Of a stretch of DNA of 64,000 nt, positions 16,349 through 26,200 are shown piece after piece. Each line of letters opens with the position of its first letter. The first letter of the stretch is position 1. Location of the stretch: NCBI RefSeq assembly GCF_000758525.1, contig NZ_CP009241.1, positions 3,720,001-3,784,000 on the forward strand, written 5' to 3'. This DNA is from Paenibacillus sp. FSL H7-0357. GTDB lineage: Bacteria; Bacillota; Bacilli; Paenibacillales; Paenibacillaceae. Position numbers and translations under genes: made by a program. Below the pieces are notes generated by a model. It searched no databases. It was given only the letters and a program-made list of their open reading frames with translations, and had not been told where the DNA came from.

Positions 16349-16834
16349 TTAATGATTCATCCCGGCCATGCCGCCCATAATTTCCGGGTTAATCATGCCA
16401 AAGATCATGGCGATATGCGCCACCACCAGGAAGCCGCTGATCAGCATGAAATGCAGCTTCAGCTTGCTCTCTTCCGGATATTTGCGTCCAATCAGGCCGA
16501 GGTCAAGTAAGGCCAGCGGCAGCAGGAAGAACACGCCGCTCAGATAGAAGCCTACCGCTACTACGTCCACCCATGTATGCCACTCGCCATTTACGGTGAG
16601 CGGGACAAACGCGGTAGGGAACAAATAGAGAAAAACGCCGGTAAAGTAAAGTCCGGCAAGAATGCTGCAGATCCGGTTAAACGCTCGGAGCGGTCCATCC
16701 AGCTTCTTCGTAAACAGGATGATAAATTCTGTAACGGTGATCGTCTCTGCAAAAATGACCGGAATCGCCATGAAAAGAATTAAGTTCCAAGGCTGGTTGT
16801 CCGCAAGCAGGGACATGTAATGCGTCATATTCAT
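16349..16834 (-). CDS. Small four-helix membrane protein of unknown function
   Basis: A 161-residue protein with four predicted membrane segments (about residues 15-38, 53-75, 88-110 and 125-147) and a short Met/Gly-rich tail ending MGGMAGMNH. GGAGG precedes the ATG at 16834. The Met- and His-rich terminus could touch a metal, but nothing identifies a function. It is encoded alone, divergent from the HAD phosphatase gene and convergent with the TetR gene. Confidence 0.8.
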   Translation of the reverse strand: MNMTHYMSLLADNQPWNLILFMAIPVIFAETITVTEFIILFTKKLDGPLRAFNRICSILAGLYFTGVFLYLFPTAFVPLTVNGEWHTWVDVVAVGFYLSGVFFLLPLALLDLGLIGRKYPEESKLKLHFMLISGFLVVAHIAMIFGMINPEIMGGMAGMNH

Positions 16835-16989
16835 GTTAAGTCCTCCAGGAAATAAAATCACTTCACCTGTAATGTTAAAAGATAAGTATGTGGAAAGTAT
16901 GGAGAAACGCAGGTATGATTGAAAAAGCTGCAGCTGATGAGGGGAAAGAGACTGCGGCAATTGAATTTGGAGGGAGCAAGGCATACGTC

Positions 16990-17670
16990 ATGGGAGAACT
17001 GAAGAGTATTTTATTTGATTTGGACGGTACCTTAACCGACCCCAAAGAGGGGATTACCAAAAGCGTGGAGTACGCGCTCAACAAGTTCGAAATAGAGGTA
17101 GAGCATCTCGATTTGCTTATTCCTTACATAGGGCCGCCGTTATATGAATCTTTTATCCAGATCCAGGGTTTTACCGCGGATAATGCCTTGAAGGCTGTTG
17201 AATTTTACCGGGAGCGTTACCGTACATTGGGGATGTTTGAAAACAGTGTGATTTCCGGTATTCCGCAATTGCTGGAAGAGCTCCGGCTGCAAGGATACAA
17301 GCTTTATGTAGCCACCTCCAAACCGACAGTATTTGCTGAGGAAATCCTCCGGCATTACGGTTTGGATGGCTACTTTATGCACACTGTTGGCAGCAATTTG
17401 GATGGCACACGTTCCAAGAAGCAGGAGGTAATCCGGTATGTGCTGGAGCAGAACGAGATTGCCGCAGAGCAGGCACTGATGATTGGAGACCGGGAGCATG
17501 ATATTATTGGGGCAAAAGGCTGCGGCGTGGCCTCGCTTGGGGTAACCTTTGGCTATGGGTCGGAGGAGGAGCTTGTGAACGCAGGGGCCGATTATATCGC
17601 ACATCAAGTAAAAGAGGTTGGTGAGATTATCTCACATCTCAAGCTCAATACAATGAGCAGCAGACGTTAA
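16990..17670 (+). CDS. HAD-superfamily hydrolase (phosphoglycolate phosphatase/PpaX-like)
   Basis: A 226-residue phosphatase. Motif I DLDGTLTD holds the nucleophile and acid Asp, motif II is ATSKP, and motif III/IV is GDREHDIIGA. An alpha-helical cap lies between motifs I and II (subclass I, Gph/PpaX/YhdW type). ATG 16990 is the family-consistent start, but the nearest GGAGGG is 15 bp upstream, longer than ideal. An in-frame ATG at 16915 is an alternative. The substrate is probably a small phosphorylated metabolite. Confidence 0.88.
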   Translation: MGELKSILFDLDGTLTDPKEGITKSVEYALNKFEIEVEHLDLLIPYIGPPLYESFIQIQGFTADNALKAVEFYRERYRTLGMFENSVISGIPQLLEELRLQGYKLYVATSKPTVFAEEILRHYGLDGYFMHTVGSNLDGTRSKKQEVIRYVLEQNEIAAEQALMIGDREHDIIGAKGCGVASLGVTFGYGSEEELVNAGADYIAHQVKEVGEIISHLKLNTMSSRR

Positions 17671-17742
17671 TCTGTCGCTCAAAGCGCCTTTTACCCGTTT
17701 GGTTATCTTACAAGGACAAAAAAACTATTTTTCAACTGTGTA

Positions 17743-17772
17743 TTGACTTTTCCGTGTTTGATTGCGTAATAT
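17743..17772 (+). promoter_or_regulatory. Sigma-A promoter of the thrS leader
   Basis: TTGACT (17743-17748), an 18-bp spacer and TAATAT (17767-17772) lie about 370 bp before thrS, at the expected distance for a T-box leader. Confidence 0.65.
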
Positions 17773-17779
17773 GTAACCA

Positions 17780-18098
17780 GCAACACCATAAACACCATAA
17801 CCAAGGCAATGACCAAAGACATGAGTTCCTTCACGGACTGACCAGAGAGAGAAGTGCAAGGTGAGAGCTTCTTACAGAACCGGCCGGAATTTACCCCTTT
17901 GCAGCCGTGGCACTGAACCCCTCCTGCTGTTAGGAAGGCTGTAAATGTCACCGTCTTATCCCCGATATCGGATACCAATAAGGATCTTGCAGCTTTACTT
18001 CCGCCGAACAGCAGGGGGTTGCTATTGCGCAGATCAAATTAGGGTGGAACCACGAGCTAAACGCACTCGTCCCTTTCTGGGATGAGATGCGTTTTTTT
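17780..18098 (+). promoter_or_regulatory. T-box riboswitch (tRNA-Thr) upstream of thrS
   Basis: A leader of about 320 nt with the hallmark T-box sequence AGGGTGGAACCACG (18041-18054). It is followed by a terminator hairpin (18058-18098; arms around AACGCACTCGTCCC and GGGATGAGATGCGTT, then seven T). Within stem I, GAACCCCTCC offers ACC (17917-17919), a threonine codon, as the specifier. The variable base in TGGA would pair with a U discriminator on the tRNA. Uncharged tRNA-Thr should stabilise the antiterminator and induce thrS. The start of the leader is inferred from the promoter. Confidence 0.93.
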
Positions 18099-18142
18099 GC
18101 GTTCAAACATACAAAAAAACTTGAAGAAATGGAGGCTGAATC

Positions 18143-20056
18143 ATGGAGATCAAAGCAACACTGCCGGATGGAACAATTAGGAGGTATTCGCGTAACACCA
18201 CGATTGCACAAGTCGCAGAATCCATAAGTCCTACACTGAAGAAAAATGCAGTAGCCGGTAAACTTGACGGCAGACTCGTTGACTTTCATCAACCGATTAC
18301 ACAGGACAGCCTCGTTGAAATCGTAGTGCTGGACAGTGAAGATGGCCTGATGATCCACAGACATAGCACAGCGCATCTGTTGGCTCAAGCCATTAAACGA
18401 ATATACGGTGATAAGAATGTCAAGCTGGGCATCGGCCCGGTCATCGAAGACGGATTCTATTACGATGTGGATATCGAGAAGCCTTTGTCTACAGAAGATC
18501 TGGCTGCGATAGAGGCGGAAATGGGCAACATTATCAAAGAGAACCTGCCCATAGTCCGCCGGGAGATCAGCCGCAGCGAGGCGCTGAAGACTTTTGAGGC
18601 GTTTGAAGAGCCGCTGAAGCTGGAACTGATCCGGGATCTGCCGGAGGAGGCAGTAATCAGCATTTATGATCAAGGCGAATTTTCGGATCTGTGCCGGGGG
18701 CCGCATCTGGCCTCAACAGGTGCGATCAAAGCCTTCAAGCTGCTGAGTGTGGCAGGTGCATATTGGCGGGGAGATTCCAGTAATAAGATGCTGCAGCGGA
18801 TTTACGGGACTTCTTTCCCGAAGAATGCGCAGCTGGAAGAGCATCTGTATATGCTGGAGGAAGCGAAGAAACGCGATCACCGCAAGCTGGGCAAGGAACT
18901 GGAGCTGTTTATGTTCTCCGAGGAAGCGCCGGGAATGCCATTCTATCTGCCAAAGGGCATGATCGTCCGTACAGCATTGGAGGAATTCTCCCGGGGGATT
19001 CAGCGGGAAAGGGAGTACAGTGAAGTCCGTACACCGCTGATGATGAACAACCGGCTGTGGGAGCAATCCGGACATTATGATCATTACAAAGATGAAATGT
19101 ACTTCACAGATGTCGATGAGAACAAGTTCGCACTTAAGCCGATGAACTGCCCGGGTCATATGCTGATTTATAAAAACAGCCTGCATTCCTACCGGGAGCT
19201 GCCGATCCGCATTGCGGAATACGGCCAGGTTCACCGCCATGAATTTTCCGGAGCGCTGAACGGAATGATGAGGGTCCGTACCTTTTGCCAGGATGATGCC
19301 CACTTGTTCGTTCTGCCCGAGCAAATTGAGGAAGAGATCGGCCGGGTACTCGCCTTGATCGACCATATCTATAAAGTATTCGGCTTTGAGTACAAGGTAG
19401 AGCTGTCCACACGGCCGGCAGATTATATGGGGGCGGAGTCATTGTGGGATCAGGCCGAGTTGGCGCTGCAAAAGGTACTGGAGAAACGTGGCATCCCTTA
19501 TCGGGTGAATGCGGGAGACGGAGCTTTTTACGGGCCGAAGATCGACTTTCATATTCTGGACGCGCTCAAAAGAAGCTGGCAATGCGGAACAATCCAGCTG
19601 GATTTCCAGATGCCGGAGAAGTTCGACCTGTCTTATATCGGCGAAGATGGCCAGAAGCATCGGCCTGTCGTTATTCACCGTGCGGTCTACGGCTCGATCG
19701 ACCGGTTCATGGGTATTCTCATTGAGCATTATAGCGGGGCATTTCCGGTATGGCTGGCCCCTGTGCAGGCCAAACTGCTGCCCGTGTCCGAGCATTTTGC
19801 CGATTACGCTTATGAGGTGAAGCAAGCGCTGGAAGCGGCAGGAATCCGGGTCGAGCTTGATCACCGCAAGGAGAAGCTGGGCCTGAAGATCCGCGAAGCT
19901 CAGCTGGAAAAGGTGCCATACATGCTCGTCCTTGGAGAAAATGAGCAGAATTCCGCTACTGTCTCGGTAAGACAACGCGCAGTAGGCGATCTCGGCACTG
20001 TAAGTATTCAGGAGATCATTCAGCGTATCGTTAGCGAGATTGCCGCCCGGCAATAG
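18143..20056 (+). CDS. thrS: Threonyl-tRNA synthetase
   Basis: A 637-residue class II synthetase that charges tRNA-Thr. Domains are TGS (about residues 1-62), the second additional editing domain with HRHSTAHLLAQAI and the C-terminal Cys/His pair in LCRGPHL, the catalytic core with PMNCPGHM, RIAEYGQVHRHEFSGALNGMMRVR (motif 2 region) and HRAVYGSIDRFMGILIEHY (motif 3), and an anticodon-binding domain from about 540. GGAGG lies 7 bp before the ATG. Its expression is controlled by the T-box leader. Length and all key residues are normal, including the editing domain. Confidence 0.99.
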   Translation: MEIKATLPDGTIRRYSRNTTIAQVAESISPTLKKNAVAGKLDGRLVDFHQPITQDSLVEIVVLDSEDGLMIHRHSTAHLLAQAIKRIYGDKNVKLGIGPVIEDGFYYDVDIEKPLSTEDLAAIEAEMGNIIKENLPIVRREISRSEALKTFEAFEEPLKLELIRDLPEEAVISIYDQGEFSDLCRGPHLASTGAIKAFKLLSVAGAYWRGDSSNKMLQRIYGTSFPKNAQLEEHLYMLEEAKKRDHRKLGKELELFMFSEEAPGMPFYLPKGMIVRTALEEFSRGIQREREYSEVRTPLMMNNRLWEQSGHYDHYKDEMYFTDVDENKFALKPMNCPGHMLIYKNSLHSYRELPIRIAEYGQVHRHEFSGALNGMMRVRTFCQDDAHLFVLPEQIEEEIGRVLALIDHIYKVFGFEYKVELSTRPADYMGAESLWDQAELALQKVLEKRGIPYRVNAGDGAFYGPKIDFHILDALKRSWQCGTIQLDFQMPEKFDLSYIGEDGQKHRPVVIHRAVYGSIDRFMGILIEHYSGAFPVWLAPVQAKLLPVSEHFADYAYEVKQALEAAGIRVELDHRKEKLGLKIREAQLEKVPYMLVLGENEQNSATVSVRQRAVGDLGTVSIQEIIQRIVSEIAARQ

Positions 20057-20084
20057 GTGTTTCTACATTATAATGTAACTCCAG

Positions 20085-20120
20085 TGACTGCTCCGTTTTC
20101 ATAGACGGGGCAGTCATTTT
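20085..20120 (+). terminator. Intrinsic terminator of thrS
   Basis: TGACTGCTCCGT and ACGGGGCAGTCA form a 12-bp stem with a G-T pair and a short loop, followed by TTTTACG. Confidence 0.8.
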
Positions 20121-20203
20121 ACGTAAATAGGCAGACAAGGATGTTTCGGGTATTTTATAATGATCTCGGGCTTGATGAATAGACAATACTGGAGGCGTCC
20201 TTT

Positions 20204-20800
20204 GTGATTACAAACAACATCAAACAACTAAACGGCAAGTTTATCAAGCTTATTCCTATGGAAGCCGATCATAGGGCGGAGCTGCTCAAGCTCCTGCACA
20301 ATCCGCAAATCTGGGAATACACCTGGCGGAAAATAACAACAATCCAACAAGTGGAACAACTAATAGAAACTGCGCTGCGCAATAAGGAGAATGGGGCCGA
20401 CCTTCCTTATGTCATGATTGAACAAGCTTCTGGAAAAGTCGTCGGCACCTCGCGGATTATGCATCTGGACCGGATTCACCGCAATGCGGAGATTGGCTGT
20501 ACGTGGATTTCACCGGAGTATTGGAGAACGCCAGTCAATACCGAATCCAAGTCGCTTTTGCTGCATTACTGCTTCGAAGAACTGGGGCTGATCCGGGTCA
20601 ATTTTACGATAGTCGGATACAATTTGAGATCACAGAAAGCCATTGAACGTATTGGCGCTGTAAAAGAAGGCGTTTTGCGCAAGCACAGAATTACGTCGGA
20701 GGGCACCGTTCTTGATAATGTACTCTATAGCATTATTGACGAGGAGTGGCCTGCGGTCAAAGAGAATCTGCAATACCTGCTGAATGTTAAATATTCGTAG
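20204..20800 (+). CDS. GNAT-family N-acetyltransferase (RimJ/RimL type)
   Basis: A 198-residue acetyltransferase of the RimJ/RimL-like group. The fold is indicated by GKFIKLIPMEADHRAELLKLL, the acetyl-CoA region IGCTWISPEYWRTPVNTESK and the C-terminal YNLRSQKAIERIGAVKEGVLRKH. A GGAGGCG site precedes a GTG start at 20204. The canonical Q/RxxGxG/A loop is replaced by PEYWRTPVNTE, as in other Bacillus proteins of this branch. The acceptor is unknown. Confidence 0.9.
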   Translation: MITNNIKQLNGKFIKLIPMEADHRAELLKLLHNPQIWEYTWRKITTIQQVEQLIETALRNKENGADLPYVMIEQASGKVVGTSRIMHLDRIHRNAEIGCTWISPEYWRTPVNTESKSLLLHYCFEELGLIRVNFTIVGYNLRSQKAIERIGAVKEGVLRKHRITSEGTVLDNVLYSIIDEEWPAVKENLQYLLNVKYS

Positions 20801-20817
20801 AACTATCCTCAATTCAT

Positions 20818-20826
20818 TGGTATAAT
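20818..20826 (+). promoter_or_regulatory. Extended -10 promoter ahead of the SMC-type operon
   Basis: TGGTATAAT is an extended -10 element (TG-N-TATAAT) about 150 bp upstream of the first gene of the SMC-type operon. No good -35 hexamer is present, which is usual for extended -10 promoters. A hairpin follows in the resulting leader. Confidence 0.45.
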
Positions 20827-20872
20827 AGAAACATATATTCCCCAATAAACGTAAGTTATCAGTGGTACCCAG

Positions 20873-20910
20873 CCCATATTTCTCCCTTCATGGGGCAGAT
20901 ATGGGTTTAT
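20873..20910 (+). terminator. Hairpin in the leader between GNAT gene and SMC-type operon
   Basis: CCCATAT/ATATGGG with inner CTCCC/GGGG pairing is followed by TTTATGTTATTTTG. It may terminate the GNAT transcript. Because it lies downstream of the TGGTATAAT element, it could instead attenuate the SMC operon. Confidence 0.5.
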
Positions 20911-20976
20911 GTTATTTTGTGAGGGTTATGCAAAAATGCTCCTAAACTACGAAGTGATGGCGAGGTTGGCGCAAGG

Positions 20977-22485
20977 ATGAACTGGTCTGATTTTGGTGAA
21001 CGGAACAAACGCCTTAACCCACTGTGGACGCTGGGGGCGGGCATGAATCTTGGAGAACTGCAGCCTTATAAGGAAATGATTGCGCTCAGTGTGTTGCTGC
21101 AGGTCTACTATCTCGAGCTGGAATCCAATGAACGAAGAGCCAAAGAGGATATTATTGAGCTGGCCTGGAGTTCACTGGAGCGGTTTAATATTGCAAGGTT
21201 TGGAACCATCGAATCTGTGGAACGGCTGGTAGACGGGCTGCTGTGGAGCGGGGGCGGCGGGGATTTTGAAGCCTTTTATTATGATGATCAGACCCGGCAG
21301 ATGACTCTGCAAAAGTACAAATACTTCACGGTAGACGAGGATGCGACCCGCACCAGTTGGGAAGAGAGCGGCAAGACAGTTTACCGCCTTTCCGAATATG
21401 CGATGGAGCTTATCTTCATGAGCCATGAGATTATAGAAGAGTTCCAGATTAGTATTAAACTGCTGGAGATCCAAATGCATATTAAGCATGGACGCGTCAC
21501 CCGGGCGATGCAGGATGTGGGTGAACTGATCTCGCGGGTTCGGAAGATGACCCAGCAACAGCAGGAATACCGCAATGCGCTGCGGCGCAACCCGAAGCAT
21601 ATGTTCAGCGAATATGGGGTTATGCGGCATCAGCGGGTGGAGGAAATTCACCAGCAGTTTGATGAAGAACGCAAGCATTTTGATAATATCCACCGTTCCC
21701 TGGCCCGGCTGGCGAATGACGAGAAGGATGTTATCGACTTTAACGAGCTGCGCCTGTTATCCGAACGGGTGGAGCTGTCAAGAAAAGTACATGACGAGCT
21801 CGCGGAGGTTGTGCTTAGCATTTTTGAAGCCGAAACCAATTTAAGACTGAACTTTCCAGAGCTGTTCTGGGGAGCTGCCGGTTTTAATTTCCGCACGAAT
21901 GTATGGGAGGAATGGGTGAAAGCTGAAGGCCTGCCGAGCGGGGACAGTCTGGAAACCTTGATTAGCGGACTGTTCACACCGAGCCAGGACTTTATCTACC
22001 CCCTCGCCTGGGCTTGGGAAGAACAGGATGTCGGTTTTCTGCCGGAAGAATATCTGGATGAGCCCGATGAAGAAGGGGAGGAGCAACTTGCAACTTATAC
22101 GCCTAAGTCTATACCTTGGACTGAAGTTGCGGAGCTGTGGAAACCGATTTTTACCGAGCTTGCCGGCAAAGGACGTTTTACGTTCAAAGCGGATGCTTTC
22201 TCTCCGGAGGAACAGTCCCGTTGGGCACGGCTCCCGGATGCCATTGACCTGTGGGTACAGTTCTTTCATACCGAGGTCGTCGTACAGGAGTATAACGAAG
22301 ACAACCCTGGCGGAAGTGACGAGTGCCAGAAGCTGATTCAGCGGCTGCTTACGGATTGTCCTGAGCTGGAGATGCTGCGGGGCAAAGTGCTGCGGACAAC
22401 CATACTTGAACCGGATCAGGGGACAAGCGTGAGTTGGCCCGGTCTGGAAATGAGCCCTTATACCATTACTATAGTAGAGAGGTGA
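20977..22485 (+). CDS. JetA/MukF-like (kleisin-type) subunit of an SMC-type complex
   Basis: A 502-residue, mostly helical protein with no transmembrane segment. An N-terminal winged-helix-like region (about residues 25-75) is followed by a long helical region (about 140-290, QISIKLLEIQMHIKHGRVTRAMQDV and RQEYR-type heptads) and an acidic linker (about 355-375). Assignment rests mainly on context: it is the first of three overlapping genes whose last encodes a giant coiled-coil ATPase, as in Wadjet jetABCD and mukFEB. By itself the sequence is weakly recognisable. It probably bridges the ATPase heads. Confidence 0.62.
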   Translation: MNWSDFGERNKRLNPLWTLGAGMNLGELQPYKEMIALSVLLQVYYLELESNERRAKEDIIELAWSSLERFNIARFGTIESVERLVDGLLWSGGGGDFEAFYYDDQTRQMTLQKYKYFTVDEDATRTSWEESGKTVYRLSEYAMELIFMSHEIIEEFQISIKLLEIQMHIKHGRVTRAMQDVGELISRVRKMTQQQQEYRNALRRNPKHMFSEYGVMRHQRVEEIHQQFDEERKHFDNIHRSLARLANDEKDVIDFNELRLLSERVELSRKVHDELAEVVLSIFEAETNLRLNFPELFWGAAGFNFRTNVWEEWVKAEGLPSGDSLETLISGLFTPSQDFIYPLAWAWEEQDVGFLPEEYLDEPDEEGEEQLATYTPKSIPWTEVAELWKPIFTELAGKGRFTFKADAFSPEEQSRWARLPDAIDLWVQFFHTEVVVQEYNEDNPGGSDECQKLIQRLLTDCPELEMLRGKVLRTTILEPDQGTSVSWPGLEMSPYTITIVER

Positions 22486-22496
22486 GAGAATACAGC

Positions 22497-23255
22497 ATGA
22501 GCTATTCATTGGAACAATTGCAGCAGGCTTCGCGGCTGTTTTTTGATCTGCTTCGGCGGAAAGTCATATCTCTGGATGATCCAGCTGCAGTGGAATGCCT
22601 GCAGGATACGGGGGCCTATGACGCCTTGCAGTATATGGCTAAAGAGGGAGGCTGCCGGATTATGAATTCCGGGCACCGCCTTCACCTGCTGGTCAATCCG
22701 CTGGGATCGGGGTTCGCGTCCAACTTCACACAGCTGCGGAATAAATACTCACGAATTGAACGTAAAACCCATTTACATATTATCAACGTCATTATCCTGG
22801 TTTTTCTGGCGGAAATGGATCAGGATGAGCAGCACTTTAAGCCCGGTCAGGACAGCATGTCCTATATCCAAATCTCCGATCAGGTGTCCTCGCTTCTACA
22901 AGCATGGATCGAGCTGGATGAGGAAGGCAGCTTCAGCAAGCAGTGGCGTCTGGATATTCAGGCAATGCATAAAGTATGGGCAAGCCTTTATATGCAGACC
23001 AAAAGCCAGGAGGAAGGCGATTCCCTGTCGAGAGGCTCCGGTTCACGGATTGGACTGATTCATGAAGGGATGAAGCTGCTGGAGGAGGAACATCTGGTGT
23101 TTATTTCCGAGAACGAGAAGCGGATTTTCCCCCGGGAAGAGTTATATGAAAGAATGCGGTATCTGTACCACGATGTAGACCGTTACAAGGAATTGAAAGC
23201 TCTGATCGGCCGGACCTTGACGGAGAAGGAGGGGGAAGGCTATGCCGCGCATTGA
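22497..23255 (+). CDS. JetB/MukE-like subunit (DUF6063-like)
   Basis: A 252-residue protein starting 11 bp after the previous stop, with GAGGTGAG upstream of ATG 22497. The first half (EECG-like KEGGCRIMNSGHRLHLLVNPLGSGF, then NFTQLRNKYS) resembles the DUF6063 proteins that occupy the JetB position of some Wadjet systems. The remainder looks like tandem winged helices (KITE-type) ending in IFPREELYERMRYLY. It overlaps the ATPase gene by 14 bp, implying tight translational coupling. Likely role: kleisin-associated loader or regulator. The DUF label is from memory and is uncertain. Confidence 0.62.
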   Translation: MSYSLEQLQQASRLFFDLLRRKVISLDDPAAVECLQDTGAYDALQYMAKEGGCRIMNSGHRLHLLVNPLGSGFASNFTQLRNKYSRIERKTHLHIINVIILVFLAEMDQDEQHFKPGQDSMSYIQISDQVSSLLQAWIELDEEGSFSKQWRLDIQAMHKVWASLYMQTKSQEEGDSLSRGSGSRIGLIHEGMKLLEEEHLVFISENEKRIFPREELYERMRYLYHDVDRYKELKALIGRTLTEKEGEGYAAH

Positions 23256-26200
23256 ACGAATCCGTATCGCCGGACTGAAATACGAGAAGATGCTTAAGAA
23301 GTATGATGATATGATTCTTGATCTTTGCAATGAGGAAGGCCCGGCCAATACCCTGATTACCCTAATGAACGGCGGCGGGAAAGGCGTACTGCTGCAGTCC
23401 ATCTTCCAACTGCTCCTGCCTAAGGCGGCTTGGGGGAAAGACAATGAGAACCAGGTCGAGGCTTTTTTCCATAATCATAAAAAACAGCTCAAGCCCTATA
23501 CCTTCCACGTAGCGATTGAGTGGCGGCTGGACAACAGTGAGCGTAACGAATACATGACGACCGGTATTGCCATGACTGCCCACAGCTCGATAGATCAGCT
23601 GGAGATTAAGGTTGACTATCTGCTCTACGCGCTGATGGATTATGAAGAGCAGGCTGAGCTGACCCTTTCAACGCTGCCGCTGTATGATCATGCGGAAGGC
23701 GGTCCTGTAAGTTTTGAGACGATTCAACAATTTGTACGGGAACGGCGGAATGAAATTGTTGCCTTCGGCAGCCACAGCTCCGATCTGAAGAAGTACTACA
23801 GCTTTCTTGCTGAACGGGATATTCATATCGGTGAATGGCGTAACATGAAACGGATCAATGGTGAAGAGGGCGGGATCAAGGGCTATTTTCAAAAAAATGA
23901 GGCCTTTACCAACCACAATCTGTTCGAGAAGCTGATTATTCCGGAGATTGGCTCCAGTCTGAACGAGGGTGTCAAAGAAGAGGATGGTTCGCTTCAGCGG
24001 ATGTTTATCGATACCGCAACCATTGCCCAGAGACTTCCGATGCTGGAGCAGAGGGAAAAGGCTTTTGCCGAATTCACTACGCTGGCTGCACCGCTGTATG
24101 AGCTGGTCGAACAGGGAACGGAAGCCGAGCGGAGCTTCAGAGAGACTGAACTGCTGGGTCGGCAGATGTCTACGGTCATTCACGAGGAGCTTAAGAATGC
24201 AGAGGCGGAACGCAGCAAAACTGCCGATGCATTGGTTCAGCATCACCAGGAGGCGCGCCAGCTGCGTTTTGAGGGCGATAATCTGAAATATCTGCGCAGC
24301 AAAGAGGAACAGGATCTTAAGCAGGATGAATTCACGAGGATTTCAGACAACCAGACACGGGCCAAGTTGCGGCTGGATGAGTCGAAGCTGAAAGAGAAAA
24401 AGCTTGAAGTAGCTTATTATCTGGCCAAACGCAGCGCGCAGCTCCGCCAGATCGAGCAATGGCAGAAGGAAATTGAAGCTATCGAAGGCTCGCTGGAAAT
24501 GAAGGAACGCCAGGAGGTTATTCAGGGAGCGAAGGAAGAGCTGCGGCTGCAGTGGGACAAAGTCTTTCAGCTCTGGCAGGGACAGCTCTCGTCGTTCGTA
24601 ACCCGCCAGCATTCTCTGACTGCTGAAGAAAATGGCTTACGCAAAGAAAGGGAAAGCTTGCTGCTGGAACTGGGCGGTCTGGATAACCGGATCAATGAAC
24701 TTACAGGAGCCATCCGCCAATATACCGAGGAATTGGGTGTTTTTGCCTCACGCCATGGGCATGAAGCAGCCGGGGCGCCAGGAGCGGCGCTGCAGCGCAC
24801 GTTAATAGCAGCTAAGACAATCGCAGACAATATCAGCGGCTTTAACGAGCAGCGCAAAACTGCTGAAGAGCGTAAGCTCAGTCTGCACCAATCGCAGACC
24901 GAGCTGAAGGTGAAGCTGAATGCCGGGCAGAGCCAAAGCGATGAGCTTCAGAATCTGCTGGAGTCACAGATGAACAGGGAGTCACAGCTCTGGTCACAGC
25001 TGGTCGTGCTGCTGGAAATGTATGAAGAGCATCACCAACTGGGAGTTACGGCGCTATTTGAAGCGAAACCGGCCATTCAGGAGCGGTTTATCCGCAGGCT
25101 GGATGAGGCTGAGCAGCAGACGAAACGGCTGAGAAGGGATTATTACAACCAGCTGATCGATGTAGAGCTGCAGCAGGAGTCCTTCTGGCTGCCGAATGCG
25201 GATATCCTGAGAGTGAAGGACACACTGGATTCACTCAAAATCAGTTCCATGATCGGCAGCTCCTACCTGAATGACCTGCCTTACCTGAGCCGTGAAGAGG
25301 AAATGGAACGGCATCCGCTTCTTCCTTACGGAATTATTGTGACGCAGCGCGAAGCTGCCAAGCTCCAGCCGGATACGCTGAAAGAAGTCCTGCTCAAGTC
25401 AGCGGTGCCGGTTTTCATCCGGGAAGAGATGGCGGAAGCCGCATCCGGTCCTTTCCTGCTGCCAGCCAATCAAGGTCCGCAGATGGTTCTGCAGCCGGAT
25501 CATTTCCAGGAATGGAAACGCGGAATATCCTCCAGTCTTAAGCATCAGGAGGAAGAGCTTAAGGATGCGGAAGCCTATCTGTCGAAGCTCAAATCGGCGC
25601 GGCAGGAATTCGAGCGCTTGTTCCAGAGTGAACATACCTTGGCCCTGAAAGCCAAACTGAATACACTTGAATTACTGCAGAATGAGCTGAATCTAAAGCT
25701 CGGGGATTTGAACACGGAGATCAGCAGGAATGAAGACAGCCTTGCGGTTATTCAGAGAGAGCTGGCACAATCTGAAGCCGATCGGACCGAGCATGAAGAA
25801 AGAGCACAGGCGCTGCGCCAGTGGGATGAACGGACAAAGAAGCAGGAACAGGATTATAAGGATAAGCAAAAAGCGGTAGAACGCAAAAAAGAATTGAGCA
25901 AAGAAATCGCCAGCAAGGATCAGGGGCTGGTTCAGGTAAAGGCCGAGCTGGGCAGCACCGCGCAGCAGCGGGAGAAGTGGATTGGAGATACCCGCTATTC
26001 GCTTTTTCCAAGGCTGCAGAACTGGTTTCCCGAAATTGCTTTCCCCGGCGAATATCCGGTTGCTCCTGCTCTGGAAGAAGAGCCCGTACTTGATCCTGCT
26101 GCTCAAGATACGCTAATGCAGCTGCTCAGCACGGTGGAAAGCCTCCAGCAGTCCTTAACGCAGAATGAACTGGAGATCCGTACGAGAGCGGGGAATATCA

